Below are positions 8,632-19,233 of a stretch of 64,000 nucleotides of DNA, piece by piece. Positions within the stretch are counted from its first letter, which is position 1, and the number at the start of each line of letters is the position of its first letter. Source of the stretch: Gammaproteobacteria bacterium (GTDB lineage Bacteria; Pseudomonadota; Gammaproteobacteria; Steroidobacterales; Steroidobacteraceae); NCBI GenBank assembly GCA_017577615.1, contig PKRE01000005.1:62001-126000 (forward strand). Reading direction: 5' to 3'. Below the pieces are notes generated by a model, which was not told where the DNA came from, did not search any database, and saw only the letters and a program-made list of their open reading frames with translations. The translations under genes and the position numbers were made by a program.

Positions 8632-8716
8632 GCTGAGCGGGGCCACCCTCTTCGTCGACGGCACGCAGGGTACGAATGCGTCGGCGCCCTGGCTATCGGA
8701 CCGTCAACTTGTCATC

Positions 8717-9238
8717 CTATTTCTTCTTCCGACCGGTGTCGTTGGCCGCCCAGAGCGCGAGCTGCGATTCGGCCGCCGCGCGATTGCGTCGATGACGCAT
8801 GCGTTCTATCTCCTCGCGAAAGGCCTCGACGTCCTGAAATGCGCGGTACACGGACGCGAAGCGCACATAGGCCACTTCGTCGAGGTTGTGTAGCTCTTCC
8901 ATGGCCAGCTCGCCGACGAGCCGCGAGGGGACCTCGCGCTCTCCCAAGGTGCGCAACTTGTGGCAGATGCGACCGACGGCAGCGTCGAGGGCCTCACTGG
9001 ACACCGGGCGCTTCTCGAGCGCCTTCAGCATGCTGGTGCGCAGCTTCTGCTCGTCGAACGGTTCGCGGCTCGCGTCGTTCTTGATGATTCGCGGCATGAC
9101 GAGCTCGGCGGTCTCGAACGTCGTGAAGCGCTCGCCACACTTCAGACACTCGCGCCGGCGGCGAATCTGCTGCCCCTCGCCGGCCAAGCGAGAATCGATC
9201 ACCTTCGTTTCCTCGTGATTGCAGAAGGGGCAGTACAT
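8717..9238 (-). CDS. nrdR: Transcriptional repressor NrdR
   Basis: NrdR is an ATP-cone, zinc-ribbon repressor of ribonucleotide reductase genes. The N-terminus has the paired cysteines MYCPFCNHEETKVIDSR and RRRRECLKCGERFTTFE, followed by an ATP-cone domain (MPRIIKNDASREPFDEQKL) and the C-terminal helices. At 173 residues it is slightly longer than usual because of a basic tail ending GRKKK. The gene sits between glyA and ribD, its typical neighbourhood in Gammaproteobacteria. No NrdR box pair was noticed in this window. Confidence 0.95.
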   Translation of the reverse strand: MYCPFCNHEETKVIDSRLAGEGQQIRRRRECLKCGERFTTFETAELVMPRIIKNDASREPFDEQKLRTSMLKALEKRPVSSEALDAAVGRICHKLRTLGEREVPSRLVGELAMEELHNLDEVAYVRFASVYRAFQDVEAFREEIERMRHRRNRAAAESQLALWAANDTGRKKK

Positions 9239-9269
9239 GGATCCAACGCGTTCGAGGAAGCCAGACGGC

Positions 9270-9290
9270 GCGTGTCGACCCGCGACACGC
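9270..9290. repeat. Perfect hairpin in the glyA-nrdR gap
   Basis: GCGTGTCG at 9270-9277 pairs with CGACACGC at 9283-9290 over a five-base loop. It lies between the glyA stop and the nrdR start on the minus strand. No U-run follows it in that direction (next bases GCCGTCTGG), so it is a weak terminator at best. It could protect or process a joint transcript. Confidence 0.4.
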
Positions 9291-9336
9291 TCGCTAGCGC
9301 GGTGCCGTCCTCACGCGGTCACTGCGTCACATCCAG

Positions 9337-10590
9337 TCAACCATAAACCGGGAACTTGCGACAGATCTCCTGCACCTTGCTGCGAACCTTCGCGACGACG
9401 GTCTCGCTACCGTTTTCGTCCAGCACGTCGGCAATCCAGTTGGCGAGCTCGGTGACCTCGGCTTCCCGGAACCCGCGCGTCGTCACCGCCGGCGTGCCAA
9501 TGCGCAGCCCGCTCGTGACGAACGGTGGCCGTGGGTCGTTCGGCACCGCGTTCTTGTTCACGGTGATGTGTGCACGCCCGAGTGCCGCATCCGCGTCCTT
9601 GCCGGTGATGTCACGGCCGATCAGATCAACCAGAAACAGATGATTGTCGGTGCCGCCCGAGACGATCTTGTAGCCGCGCTCGATGAGCGTTTGCGCCATG
9701 GCCCGTGCATTGGCCACCACTTGCTCTTGATACGCCACGAACTCCGGCTGCGACGCTTCTAGCAGCGCAACCGCCTTGGCCGCGATCACGTGCATCAACG
9801 GCCCGCCCTGCGTGCCAGGGAACACCAGTGAGTTGAGCTTCTTTTCAATCTGCTCGTTCGCTCGCGCCAGGATCATACCGCCGCGAGGCCCGCGTAAGGT
9901 CTTGTGCGTCGTCGTCGTCACCACATCGGCGATCGGCACAGGGTTCGGATAAAGACCTGCGGCGACCAAGCCGGCCACGTGAGCCATATCGACTAGGAGC
10001 AGCGCGCCGACCGCATCCGCAATCTCACGGAAGCGCTGCCAATCCACGATGCGTGAATACGCCGAGAACCCCGCGACGATGAGCTTCGGCCGGTGCTCGT
10101 GCGCAAGCCGCTCGACTTGCGCGTAATCGATCTCGCCTGTCTCAGGATCCAGCCCGTATTGGACAGCATTGAACAGCTTGCCCGAGAAATTGACTTTCGC
10201 GCCATGCGTCAGATGCCCGCCGTGATCGAGGCTCATGCCAAGGATCGTATCACCCGGATTGATCAGGGCGAGGTAGGCGGCGGCATTGGCCTGCGAGCCG
10301 GAATGCGGCTGCACATTGGCGTACGCGGCACCAAAAAGCTTCTTGGCCCGGTCTATCGCGAGCTGCTCGACCACGTCGACGTGCTCACAACCGCCGTAAT
10401 AACGCCTGCCCGGGTAGCCTTCCGCGTACTTGTTGGTCAACACGGTCCCCTGCGCCTCGAGAACCCGCGGGCTCGCGTAGTTCTCCGACGCGATGAGCTC
10501 GATGTGATCTTCCTGCCGGCGACGCTCCGCGTCGATCGCGGCCTTCAGCTCGGGGTCGAAGTCGGCAATGGTGAGATTGGCGGGAAACAT
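9337..10590 (-). CDS. glyA: Serine hydroxymethyltransferase
   Basis: GlyA moves a one-carbon unit from serine to tetrahydrofolate, giving glycine, using pyridoxal phosphate. The ATG at 10590 gives 417 residues and is preceded by GGAGTG at a suitable distance; the frame extends 20 codons further without similarity. Motifs include DHIELIASENYASP, YAEGYPGRRYYGGCE, VDMAHVAGLVAAG and the PLP lysine block VTTTTHKTLRGPRGG. It is the 5' gene of the run leading into nrdR and the riboflavin genes. A palindromic hairpin separates it from nrdR. Confidence 0.97.
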   Translation of the reverse strand: MFPANLTIADFDPELKAAIDAERRRQEDHIELIASENYASPRVLEAQGTVLTNKYAEGYPGRRYYGGCEHVDVVEQLAIDRAKKLFGAAYANVQPHSGSQANAAAYLALINPGDTILGMSLDHGGHLTHGAKVNFSGKLFNAVQYGLDPETGEIDYAQVERLAHEHRPKLIVAGFSAYSRIVDWQRFREIADAVGALLLVDMAHVAGLVAAGLYPNPVPIADVVTTTTHKTLRGPRGGMILARANEQIEKKLNSLVFPGTQGGPLMHVIAAKAVALLEASQPEFVAYQEQVVANARAMAQTLIERGYKIVSGGTDNHLFLVDLIGRDITGKDADAALGRAHITVNKNAVPNDPRPPFVTSGLRIGTPAVTTRGFREAEVTELANWIADVLDENGSETVVAKVRSKVQEICRKFPVYG

Positions 10591-10725
10591 GGGCACTCCG
10601 GAATGAGGAGCGCGGATTCTACAGGATCGCGACCCGTGATTCGCGGTCACGGCGCCACATAAGAGCCCTCACAAGCCGCGGACTGCTGAAAGCGCCGTCC
10701 GTGCACGCAACGCGCGACCCGCGAC

Positions 10726-11700
10726 TTACGACTCGCTCTCCAAGAAGCTCTGCACCACCCGCGTCCAAGCACGGGCGAGATTACGGCGGTTGTAACCGCC
10801 GCCGCCCGTTGCGAGCACACGCCCGTGGCCAAGCTCGTCAGCGATGGCACAAAGGCGTCGCGCGGCGTGCGCATGGGCCTCTTCAGAAAGCTGCAAATGA
10901 GTGATGGGATCGCCTGCCAAGCTGTCCGCGCCACACTGCAGAAGAATGAACTCAGGTCGGCGCTCGCGCAGCAACGCTTCCACCCGCTCCCATTCCGCGA
11001 AGAACACCGTGTCGTCGGCACCCGGCGGCAGCGGAATATTGAGCTTTGTCCCGCGGGCCGGGCCGGCACCGGTCTCCTCCGCCGCACCTGTGCCTGGGTA
11101 CAGGTACCGGCCGTCCTCGTGCAGATCCGCGAAGATGACGCTCGGATCCGACTCGAACGCATAGAAGACGCCGTCTCCATGGTGCGCGTCGATGTCGACG
11201 TAAGCGATGGTTTGCAGCCCGTAGCGGCTACGCAGGACCTCGATGGCCACGCCGCAGTCGTTGAACACACAAAATCCGGCGGCGCGGTCCCGCGCTGCGT
11301 GATGCAAGCCGGCGATCGGAACGAACGCACGCCGCGCTCGCTGCGACATGATCGCCTCTAGTGCGACCAGTGTGGCGCCGACGACGAACATCGCCGCTTC
11401 GAAGATCCCTTTTTGAGCAGGCGTATCGCCGCCATCGAGATAGCCATGCCCTGCAGCGGCACGGTCGCGTACGAAATCGACGTACTCTGACGTATGGAAG
11501 AGCTCAACCTCTTCCCGTGTCGCAGCACGCGGAGAGGCACGCAGAACGCGTCCATCCAGGCCCGCTTGATGAAGCTCGCGCATGAAGGCATCGTGCCGAT
11601 CGGGCCCGAAGGGATGTCCGCCGCCAAAGCCGTAGCGCGCAATCTCGTCGCCGGCAACCAGCAGGACCGACGAGTGGTGCCTTGCCGAATCTTCAAGCAT
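10726..11700 (-). CDS. Histone deacetylase family (AcuC-like) metal-dependent hydrolase
   Basis: Members of this zinc-dependent arginase/deacetylase fold remove acetyl groups from lysines, polyamines or related amides; the substrate here cannot be told from sequence. Visible features are GGGHPFGPDRHDAF at the N-terminus, the charge-relay histidines in GLHHAARDRAAGFCVFND, the metal ligands in VDIDAHHGDGVFY and CGADSLAGDP, and the catalytic tyrosine in ATGGGGYN. The length (324 residues from the ATG at 11700, or 328 from a TTG at 11712) suits a single-domain AcuC-type enzyme. It runs toward glyA and is transcribed away from ettA. Confidence 0.88.
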   Translation of the reverse strand: MLEDSARHHSSVLLVAGDEIARYGFGGGHPFGPDRHDAFMRELHQAGLDGRVLRASPRAATREEVELFHTSEYVDFVRDRAAAGHGYLDGGDTPAQKGIFEAAMFVVGATLVALEAIMSQRARRAFVPIAGLHHAARDRAAGFCVFNDCGVAIEVLRSRYGLQTIAYVDIDAHHGDGVFYAFESDPSVIFADLHEDGRYLYPGTGAAEETGAGPARGTKLNIPLPPGADDTVFFAEWERVEALLRERRPEFILLQCGADSLAGDPITHLQLSEEAHAHAARRLCAIADELGHGRVLATGGGGYNRRNLARAWTRVVQSFLESES

Positions 11701-11904
11701 GGGGCTCGTCAACGTTCAGGGAACATGCCATTGATTACCGTGGCAGCGACGCAATCGTTGCACCCAAGAATACATGCGCCCACACATCGAGCGCGAGCGA
11801 ATTGAAGCGTGGCGCGCAGACGCCGACGCCACTACGCGATCGGAGCGCCCGCGCGATAGTAAGTTCCGGTATCATTAACGGTTTTTTCCGGCTTGAGGGT
11901 TCGA

Positions 11905-13581
<1,677 letters not shown>

Positions 13582-14032
13582 CTTGCCTCGAGTCGCGAGT
13601 GCTGGTGCGATCTTGATGATCGCCGCTCGTCGCGGCAGTACGTGACTCGGCTGCTGGATCGCTGCGACCCAGCGGCTGTTTATCATCCGCTGATCTAGCC
13701 GGTTAGCCGCCAGCTCGATACGTATCGAGCTGGCGGCGCGCATCGTCCCTCCTTACGCGACCGTGACCCTCCCCGCCCGGGACTCGAGCTGTCCCACCAT
13801 TCTTGCTCCCGCCCCCAGTCTCAGCCGGAATGCAAGCCGCACCGGTGTCGCCTGATGTCCACAGTTGACCTCAAGCCGAACAGTGAAGCAGTTCTTGTAC
13901 CTCGCGGGTCACACGCTCTAGGCTGTCGCGAAGTCCGTGTTGGCGCCCAACGATAGAACGTTGACGGATCGATGATCGGCAATCCGAGCTTTGAGCGCAG
14001 CTCGCGAGCGAGCGCTGCCTCGTCGAAGGTCC
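13582..14032. other. 450-base gap without a supported gene
   Basis: No open frame here has coding character or a convincing start; the frames crossing it are continuations of shadows of ettA or of the next gene. The only clear structure is the perfect 32-bp palindrome at 13706-13737. A weaker hairpin (GCTGCTGG pairing with CCAGCGGC, one wobble) lies just upstream, around 13650-13676. Confidence 0.6.
13706..13737. repeat. Perfect 32-bp palindrome downstream of ettA
   Basis: The half-site GCCGCCAGCTCGATAC (13706-13721) is followed at once by its exact reverse complement, with no spacer and no mismatch. As RNA it would fold into a long stem with a tight loop. As DNA it could be a symmetric protein site. 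No U-run follows on the plus strand, so it does not look like a standard intrinsic terminator for ettA. Confidence 0.85.
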
Positions 14033-14698
14033 ATGATGTCTAACGCAATCACGATCTTGATCGCGCTGTTCGGCGCGGTGCTGCTGATCCTCGCCTTTCA
14101 TCGCTTGGTGCGCGCACGGTTCGTGGCAGCTGGCGCCAGCGCCATCATGGGCGTGTTGCTCTTGGCGCTTGCTGCGTTGCTCTTCGTGGTCTCGCTCAAC
14201 CTGCATACCTACGCACGTCTCACCTACGAGCAACCCGTCGCCGAGATAGTGTTCGAAGCGCGCGCGCCGCAAGAGTTTCGCGCCACGTTGGCCCATATTC
14301 CGAGTGGCAGGATGCAGTTGTTCACTCTCGCGGGCGACGAATGGCAGATCGACGCGCGCGTGCTCAAGTGGCGCGGCTGGGCCACGCTGCTGGGACTCGA
14401 CGCGCAGTATCGTCTCGAACGCATCGGCGGGCGCTATCGCGACATCGAGCAGGAACGCAATGCGCCACGCACGGTGTATGCGCTGAGTGAGAATCCGGGG
14501 CTGGATCTGTGGATGTTGTCAACGCGTTATCCACGGTGGCTGCCATTCGTCGATGCTGTGTACGGAAGCGCCACATACATGCCGATGGCCCACGGAGCTC
14601 GCTATCAAGTCTCGATGACTCAGTCCGGTCTCGTTGCACGGCCGATGAATCAAGCGGCGGCAACGGCAACTGAGAGCTGGAAGCGCGTTGTTGATTAG
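14033..14698 (+). CDS. Uncharacterised two-TM membrane protein
   Basis: I do not recognise a functional family with certainty. From the ATG at 14033, preceded by GAAGG, the product has 221 residues. Two hydrophobic segments (about 4-21 and 32-54) are separated by a short basic loop, HRLVRARF, and are followed by a soluble domain of about 165 residues with many aromatic and basic residues (RMQLFTLAGDEWQIDARVLKW, AQYRLERIGGRYRDIEQ). The basic loop suggests that the soluble part faces the periplasm. The gene converges on purL across 71 bases. Similar short proteins in related genomes are sometimes labelled multidrug transporter, but nothing in the sequence supports transport. Confidence 0.7.
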   Translation: MMSNAITILIALFGAVLLILAFHRLVRARFVAAGASAIMGVLLLALAALLFVVSLNLHTYARLTYEQPVAEIVFEARAPQEFRATLAHIPSGRMQLFTLAGDEWQIDARVLKWRGWATLLGLDAQYRLERIGGRYRDIEQERNAPRTVYALSENPGLDLWMLSTRYPRWLPFVDAVYGSATYMPMAHGARYQVSMTQSGLVARPMNQAAATATESWKRVVD

Positions 14699-14769
14699 GC
14701 AGGCCGCTGACTATCGGCACGAAACCTCTGCCAGCGACTGCAAGAACCTGGCAACCTATTACCCAAGGC

Positions 14770-17700
14770 TTACCCCACCCACACCCTTGCGTTTCTGAAC
14801 ATCCGCATCCACGGGCTGTCCTCGCCCCATTCATCCGGATGCCAGGAGTTCTGCACGGTGCGATACACGCGCTCCGGGTGTGGCATCAGGAGCGTCACAC
14901 GGCCATCGCGCGAAGTGATGCCGGTGATGCCCTGTGGCGTGCCGCTCGGATTGGCAGGATAACGCTCGGTGACCTTGCCACGGTTGTCGACGAAACGCAG
15001 CGCCACGAGGTTGGCTGCAACGAGCTTCTCAAGCCCATCCGGCGTACTGAACTCCGCACGTCCTTCGCCGTGAGCCACCGCAATCGGCATACGCGAGCCT
15101 GCCATACCCGTGAAGAAGAGCGACGGCGACTTGGCGATCTCGACGAGACTCAGGCGCGCTTCGAACTGCTCCGAGCGATTGCGCACGAAACGTGGCCAGC
15201 AATCCGCGCCTGGAATGAGCTCCCGTAGCGCAGACAGCATTTGGCAACCGTTGCAGACACCCAGCCCGAACGTGTCCGGGCGCGCGAAGAAGCGACCGAA
15301 CTCCTCGCGCAGCTGCGCATTGAAGAGGATCGATTTCGCCCAGCCCTCGCCTGCTCCGAGCACATCACCATAGGAGAATCCGCCGCAGGCCACGAGCCCG
15401 ACGTAATCCGCCAAACGCGTACGCCCTGCGACCAGATCGGTCATGTGCACGTCGTATGGCTCGAAGCCCGCGCGATAGAGCGCCGCAGCCATTTCCACAT
15501 GACTGTTGATCCCCTGCTCGCGCAGAATCGCAACCTTCGGTCGCACGCCCGTGGCGATGAATGGCGCGGCGACATCCTCGTTCACGTCGAACGTAAGCGA
15601 AGCATGCAAGCCCGGATCGTGCGGATCGCAGGCCGCTTCGTACTGCTCGCGTGCACAGTCGGGGTCATCACGCCTTTCAACGAGCTTGAAGCTCGTCTCG
15701 GACCAAGCTGCTCTGAGCGCAGTGCGGCTCTCGTCGAGCACGACCCGTCCGTTGGCTCGAATCCGGATACGGTCGGCCTCATTCACCGTGCCGATCGCTC
15801 TGACATACGTTGACAGGCCGTGGCGCTCGAAGACGGCTTTGACCTGAACAAGCACAGCATCGCGCACTTGCACGACAGCTCCGAGCTCCTCGGAGAACAG
15901 CGCCGCGACGCTGTCGGGGACGTCGCCGAGATCGATCTCGAGCCCGCAACGCCCGGCGAAAGCCATCTCGGCCAATGTCACGAACACACCGCCGTCGGAG
16001 CGGTCGTGATAAGCAAGCAGCAGCGATTGCTCGCGCAACGCTGCCATCGCCGCAAAGAAATTCGCAAGCCGCGCCGGATCGTCACAGTCCGGTGGCGTCG
16101 CGCCGATCCTTCCATAAACCTGCGCAAGGCACGAGCCACCGAGCCGGTCCCGACCTGCACCGAGATCGATGAGCAGCAGTGTCGTGGGACCGAGATCCGT
16201 GCGCAGCTGCGGCGTGAGCGTACGGCGCACATCACGCACCGGCGCGAATGCGGACACGATCAGCGAAAGCGGCGCCACCATCTTCCGCTCGCGCCCTTCT
16301 TCGCTCCACACCGTCTTCATCGACAGCGAGTCCTTGCCGACCGGGATGGCCAGGCCGAGAGCCGGGCAGAATTCTTCGCCGACGGCTTTGACCGTCGCGT
16401 ACAGGTCCGCATCCTCGCCGGGCTCTCCGCATGCGGCCATCCAATTGGCCGATAGCCGTACGTCGCTGAGTGCGCGCACGTCGGCGGCAGCGATGTTAGT
16501 GATCGCCTCTGCCACTGCCATGCGTCCGGACGCGGGCGCGTCGAGCAGCGCAATCGGCGTGCGCTCTCCCATCGCCATCGCCTCACCCGTCACGGAGTCG
16601 TAGTCGCTGATCGTGACCGCAACGTCGCTCACCGGCACCTGCCACGGCCCTACCATCGGATCGCGACTGATCAATCCGCCGACCGTGCGATCGCCGATCG
16701 TGATCAAGAACGTCTTGTCCGCGATAGCAGGCAGCCGCAGCAACCGGTAGGCGGCTTCGCGCACATCGAGCCCGCGCGGATCGAAGCTGTCGGAGAAAGC
16801 GGGGAGCCGTTTAACGTCGCGAGTCATCTTGGGCGGCTTGCCTAGGATGACCTCGAGAGGCAGATCTACTGGATTTGCCTTGAACAAGCGGTCGCTCACC
16901 TTGAGCCAGCCGTCGTCGGTCGTCTCGCCGATAACGGCGAACGGGCATCGTTCGCGCGCGCACATCGCAGCGAACTCGTCGAGACGTTCGGGTGCGATCA
17001 CGAGCACGTAGCGCTCTTGCGCTTCGTTGCACCAGATCTCGAGCGGCGACATGCCTGGCTCGTCGGATGGAATGTCTCGCAGCTCGATGCGACCGCCCCG
17101 ATTGCTGTGAGCGATCGACTCCGGAACGGCATTCGACAAACCACCAGCGCCCACATCGTGAATGAGCAAGATCGGGTTTTCTTCGCCACGCCCCCAGCAC
17201 TGGTCGATCACCTCCTGTGCGCGGCGCTGTATTTCCGCATTGCCGCGCTGCACGGACGCGAAATCGAGCTCCTCCGTGCTTGCGCCGCTCTCGACTGACG
17301 ACGCCGCGCCGCCGCCGAGACCAATCAGCATGGCCGGTCCGCCGAGCACGACCAGCTTGGCACCAGGTGGCACTTGCGCCTTCTCGACGTGCATGCGCCG
17401 GATGTTGCCAAGGCCACCGGCGATCATGATCGGCTTGTGGTACCCACGCAGCGTCGCCCGCTCGCTGCCTTCGAGCTGCATCTCGAAAGTGCGGAAGTAA
17501 CCGAGGATATTGGGGCGCCCGAACTCGTTGTTGAACGATGCCGCGCCGAGGGGGCCTTCGATCATGATGTCGAGCGCAGAGGCAATGCGGCTCGGACGAC
17601 CATGGTCCTGCTCCCACGGCTGGATGAAGCCGGGTATGCGCAAATTCGATACCGTGAATCCAGCCAAGCCCGCTTTGGGCTTCGCGCCACGGCCGGTCGC

Positions 17701-18675
17701 ACCTTCGTCGCGGATTTCACCGCCTGCTCCGGTTGCCGCCCCCGGGAAGGGAGAGATCGCGGTCGGGTGATTGTGCGTCTCGACCTTCATCAAGATATCG
17801 ATCGGCTCGTCGTGGAACCGATAGCCGAGCGTGCGTCCGTCGGCGAACCAGCGTCGCCCAGGCGGCCCCTCGATGACCGCAGCATTGTCTCGGTAGGCGG
17901 ACAACACACCTTGTGGGCTGTGCGCATACGTATTCTTGATCATCGCGAACAGCGATTTCGGCTGCCGCTCGCCGTCGATGATCCAGTCCGCGTTGAAGAT
18001 CTTGTGACGACAGTGCTCCGAATTCGCCTGCGCGAACATCATCAGCTCCGCGTCAGTCGGATCGCGCTGCAGACGCACGAAGCTTTCGAGCAGGTAATCG
18101 ATCTCGTCGCTCGAGAGCGCCAGCCCCAGGGAACGGTTGGCCTCCTCGAGCGCTTCTCGTCCCCTGGCCAATACGGGCACCGTGCGCAGGGGGCGCGGCG
18201 TTTCACGCACGAACAGGCGGGCAGCAGCATCCTCGAGCTTAAAGATCGCCGCCTCGATCATGCGATCGTAGAGGATCGGCGCAATCTCGCGCAGCGCCTC
18301 TTGGCTTAGCTCATCGGATGCATGCAGCTCATAGGCAATGCCGCGTTCGATACGCTCAACTGCATCCAGACCGCACACGTGAGCGATGTCGGTGGCCTTG
18401 CTCGACCAAGGTGAGATCGTGCCCGGGCGTGGGATGACGATGATGCGGCCGCTACGCAACCCGGGAATGACGTCGCGCTCGGGCATCTTCGGCCCGTACG
18501 TCAGCAAGGCATCGAGCACGCTTCTCTCGAGCTCTGTCAGCTCGCGACGAGTTGCAACGAAGTGAACGAAGCGAGAGCTCAGGGCTTGCACCACCGGGCA
18601 ATGAGCCCGAATCGTTGCAAGTAGCCTGGCTGTTCGAAAATCGGAAAGTGCGGGCGCGCCGAGCAGTGTGAGCAT
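14770..18675 (-). CDS. purL: Phosphoribosylformylglycinamidine synthase (large single-chain form)
   Basis: PurL converts FGAR and glutamine to FGAM with ATP, the fourth step of purine synthesis. The 1,301 residues match the long gammaproteobacterial/eukaryotic form, which fuses PurS-like, synthetase and glutaminase parts. In order: N-terminal domain (1-160), linker and first AIRS-like domain (FMMFAQANSEHCRHK, VETHNHPTAISPFPGAATGAGGE split over residues about 215-320), the second AIRS-like half with HDVGAGGLSNAVPE and YHDRSDGGVFVTL, and a class I amidotransferase domain with the nucleophile in GLGVCNGCQM near residue 1,150. It converges on the two-TM protein gene. A -10 box with a GC-rich discriminator lies just upstream. 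Confidence 0.97.
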   Translation of the reverse strand: MLTLLGAPALSDFRTARLLATIRAHCPVVQALSSRFVHFVATRRELTELERSVLDALLTYGPKMPERDVIPGLRSGRIIVIPRPGTISPWSSKATDIAHVCGLDAVERIERGIAYELHASDELSQEALREIAPILYDRMIEAAIFKLEDAAARLFVRETPRPLRTVPVLARGREALEEANRSLGLALSSDEIDYLLESFVRLQRDPTDAELMMFAQANSEHCRHKIFNADWIIDGERQPKSLFAMIKNTYAHSPQGVLSAYRDNAAVIEGPPGRRWFADGRTLGYRFHDEPIDILMKVETHNHPTAISPFPGAATGAGGEIRDEGATGRGAKPKAGLAGFTVSNLRIPGFIQPWEQDHGRPSRIASALDIMIEGPLGAASFNNEFGRPNILGYFRTFEMQLEGSERATLRGYHKPIMIAGGLGNIRRMHVEKAQVPPGAKLVVLGGPAMLIGLGGGAASSVESGASTEELDFASVQRGNAEIQRRAQEVIDQCWGRGEENPILLIHDVGAGGLSNAVPESIAHSNRGGRIELRDIPSDEPGMSPLEIWCNEAQERYVLVIAPERLDEFAAMCARERCPFAVIGETTDDGWLKVSDRLFKANPVDLPLEVILGKPPKMTRDVKRLPAFSDSFDPRGLDVREAAYRLLRLPAIADKTFLITIGDRTVGGLISRDPMVGPWQVPVSDVAVTISDYDSVTGEAMAMGERTPIALLDAPASGRMAVAEAITNIAAADVRALSDVRLSANWMAACGEPGEDADLYATVKAVGEEFCPALGLAIPVGKDSLSMKTVWSEEGRERKMVAPLSLIVSAFAPVRDVRRTLTPQLRTDLGPTTLLLIDLGAGRDRLGGSCLAQVYGRIGATPPDCDDPARLANFFAAMAALREQSLLLAYHDRSDGGVFVTLAEMAFAGRCGLEIDLGDVPDSVAALFSEELGAVVQVRDAVLVQVKAVFERHGLSTYVRAIGTVNEADRIRIRANGRVVLDESRTALRAAWSETSFKLVERRDDPDCAREQYEAACDPHDPGLHASLTFDVNEDVAAPFIATGVRPKVAILREQGINSHVEMAAALYRAGFEPYDVHMTDLVAGRTRLADYVGLVACGGFSYGDVLGAGEGWAKSILFNAQLREEFGRFFARPDTFGLGVCNGCQMLSALRELIPGADCWPRFVRNRSEQFEARLSLVEIAKSPSLFFTGMAGSRMPIAVAHGEGRAEFSTPDGLEKLVAANLVALRFVDNRGKVTERYPANPSGTPQGITGITSRDGRVTLLMPHPERVYRTVQNSWHPDEWGEDSPWMRMFRNARVWVG

Positions 18676-18727
18676 CGCGAACGGTCAGACCGCGTTGGCA
18701 CCACGGCCGGAGTAAAAAGGGGCGCGA

Positions 18728-18733
18728 ATGATA
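18728..18733 (-). promoter_or_regulatory. Candidate -10 box for purL
   Basis: On the minus strand TATCAT is followed directly by TCGCGCCCC, 52 bases before the purL start. A GC-rich discriminator of this kind is typical of promoters sensitive to ppGpp/DksA. No good -35 box is visible 17 bases upstream, where the preceding terminator hairpin sits. I also considered PurR control but found no clear operator. Confidence 0.4.
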
Positions 18734-18756
18734 CAAGAAAATCGCCCTTTCAGGGC
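18734..18756 (-). terminator. Intrinsic terminator after the DUF1820 gene
   Basis: On the minus strand GCCCT-GAA-AGGGC forms a short perfect stem followed by GATTTTCTTG. It lies 52 bases past the DUF1820 stop and directly before the purL -10 box, so the two genes are probably separate units. The stem is only five base pairs. Confidence 0.45.
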
Positions 18757-18807
18757 CATCGGGCCGCGGCTCGCGCGACGATTACCGCGGTTGCCCTTGG
18801 ACCGGCC

Positions 18808-19137
18808 TCATTTCTTCCCGTCGCCCGGCGAGTACATCAGCGGAAAGGGGGCGATATTCGAGCCTTCGAAGTTGCTGATCTTGCTCACCCCTTGCTTGCG
18901 GACCTCATCGACACGCAACACGGAGTGGATGGGCAGATAAGTGCGCTTTACGCCCTCGAACTCGGCCCGGATCTTCTCCTCGGTCGGATCCACGACGACC
19001 GCAGTGCGCTCCCCGAAGACCAGCTCCTCGACCTCTAGAAAGCCAAAGAGCGAGCCATGGTGAACCTTTCGGGCGTAGATCTCGTAGACCTTCCCCTGAT
19101 TGACGAAAACGACTTTGAAAATGTGACTGGCTGCCAT
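18808..19137 (-). CDS. DUF1820 family protein
   Basis: This 109-residue protein matches the gammaproteobacterial DUF1820 family (FKVVFVNQGKVYEIYARKV, LFGFLEVEELVFGER, EFEGVKRTYLPIHSVLRVDEV, and the C-terminal APFP motif). The function is unknown. It has no membrane segment or signal, and its beta-rich pattern and central acidic segment suggest a small cytosolic domain. It is divergent from the TagH-like FHA gene across 96 bases and upstream of purL. A TAATAT followed by GCGCGC lies in that gap on its strand. Confidence 0.85.
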   Translation of the reverse strand: MAASHIFKVVFVNQGKVYEIYARKVHHGSLFGFLEVEELVFGERTAVVVDPTEEKIRAEFEGVKRTYLPIHSVLRVDEVRKQGVSKISNFEGSNIAPFPLMYSPGDGKK

Positions 19138-19170
19138 TTCGCTATTGGGCTGGGTTGATAGGCTGCGCGC

Positions 19171-19176
19171 ATATTA
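19171..19176 (-). promoter_or_regulatory. Candidate -10 box for the DUF1820 gene
   Basis: On the minus strand TAATAT is followed immediately by GCGCGC, giving a leader of roughly 25-30 bases. It resembles the -10/discriminator in front of rpsP. The -35 region is not recognisable. Confidence 0.35.
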
Positions 19177-19233
19177 CATAGCGCAGTCTCAGGGCGTTAG
19201 CTTTCGCCTTCCTCCAATCTGCAAATTCTCGGC

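Noticed and set aside
8632..8716. FMN riboswitch before ribD
   Set aside because: The conserved RFN core and its stems were looked for in the nrdR-ribD gap and before ribB; nothing matched.
9270..9290. Rho-independent terminator after glyA
   Set aside because: The stem is perfect but no U-run follows, and nrdR begins soon after on the same strand; kept only as a hairpin.
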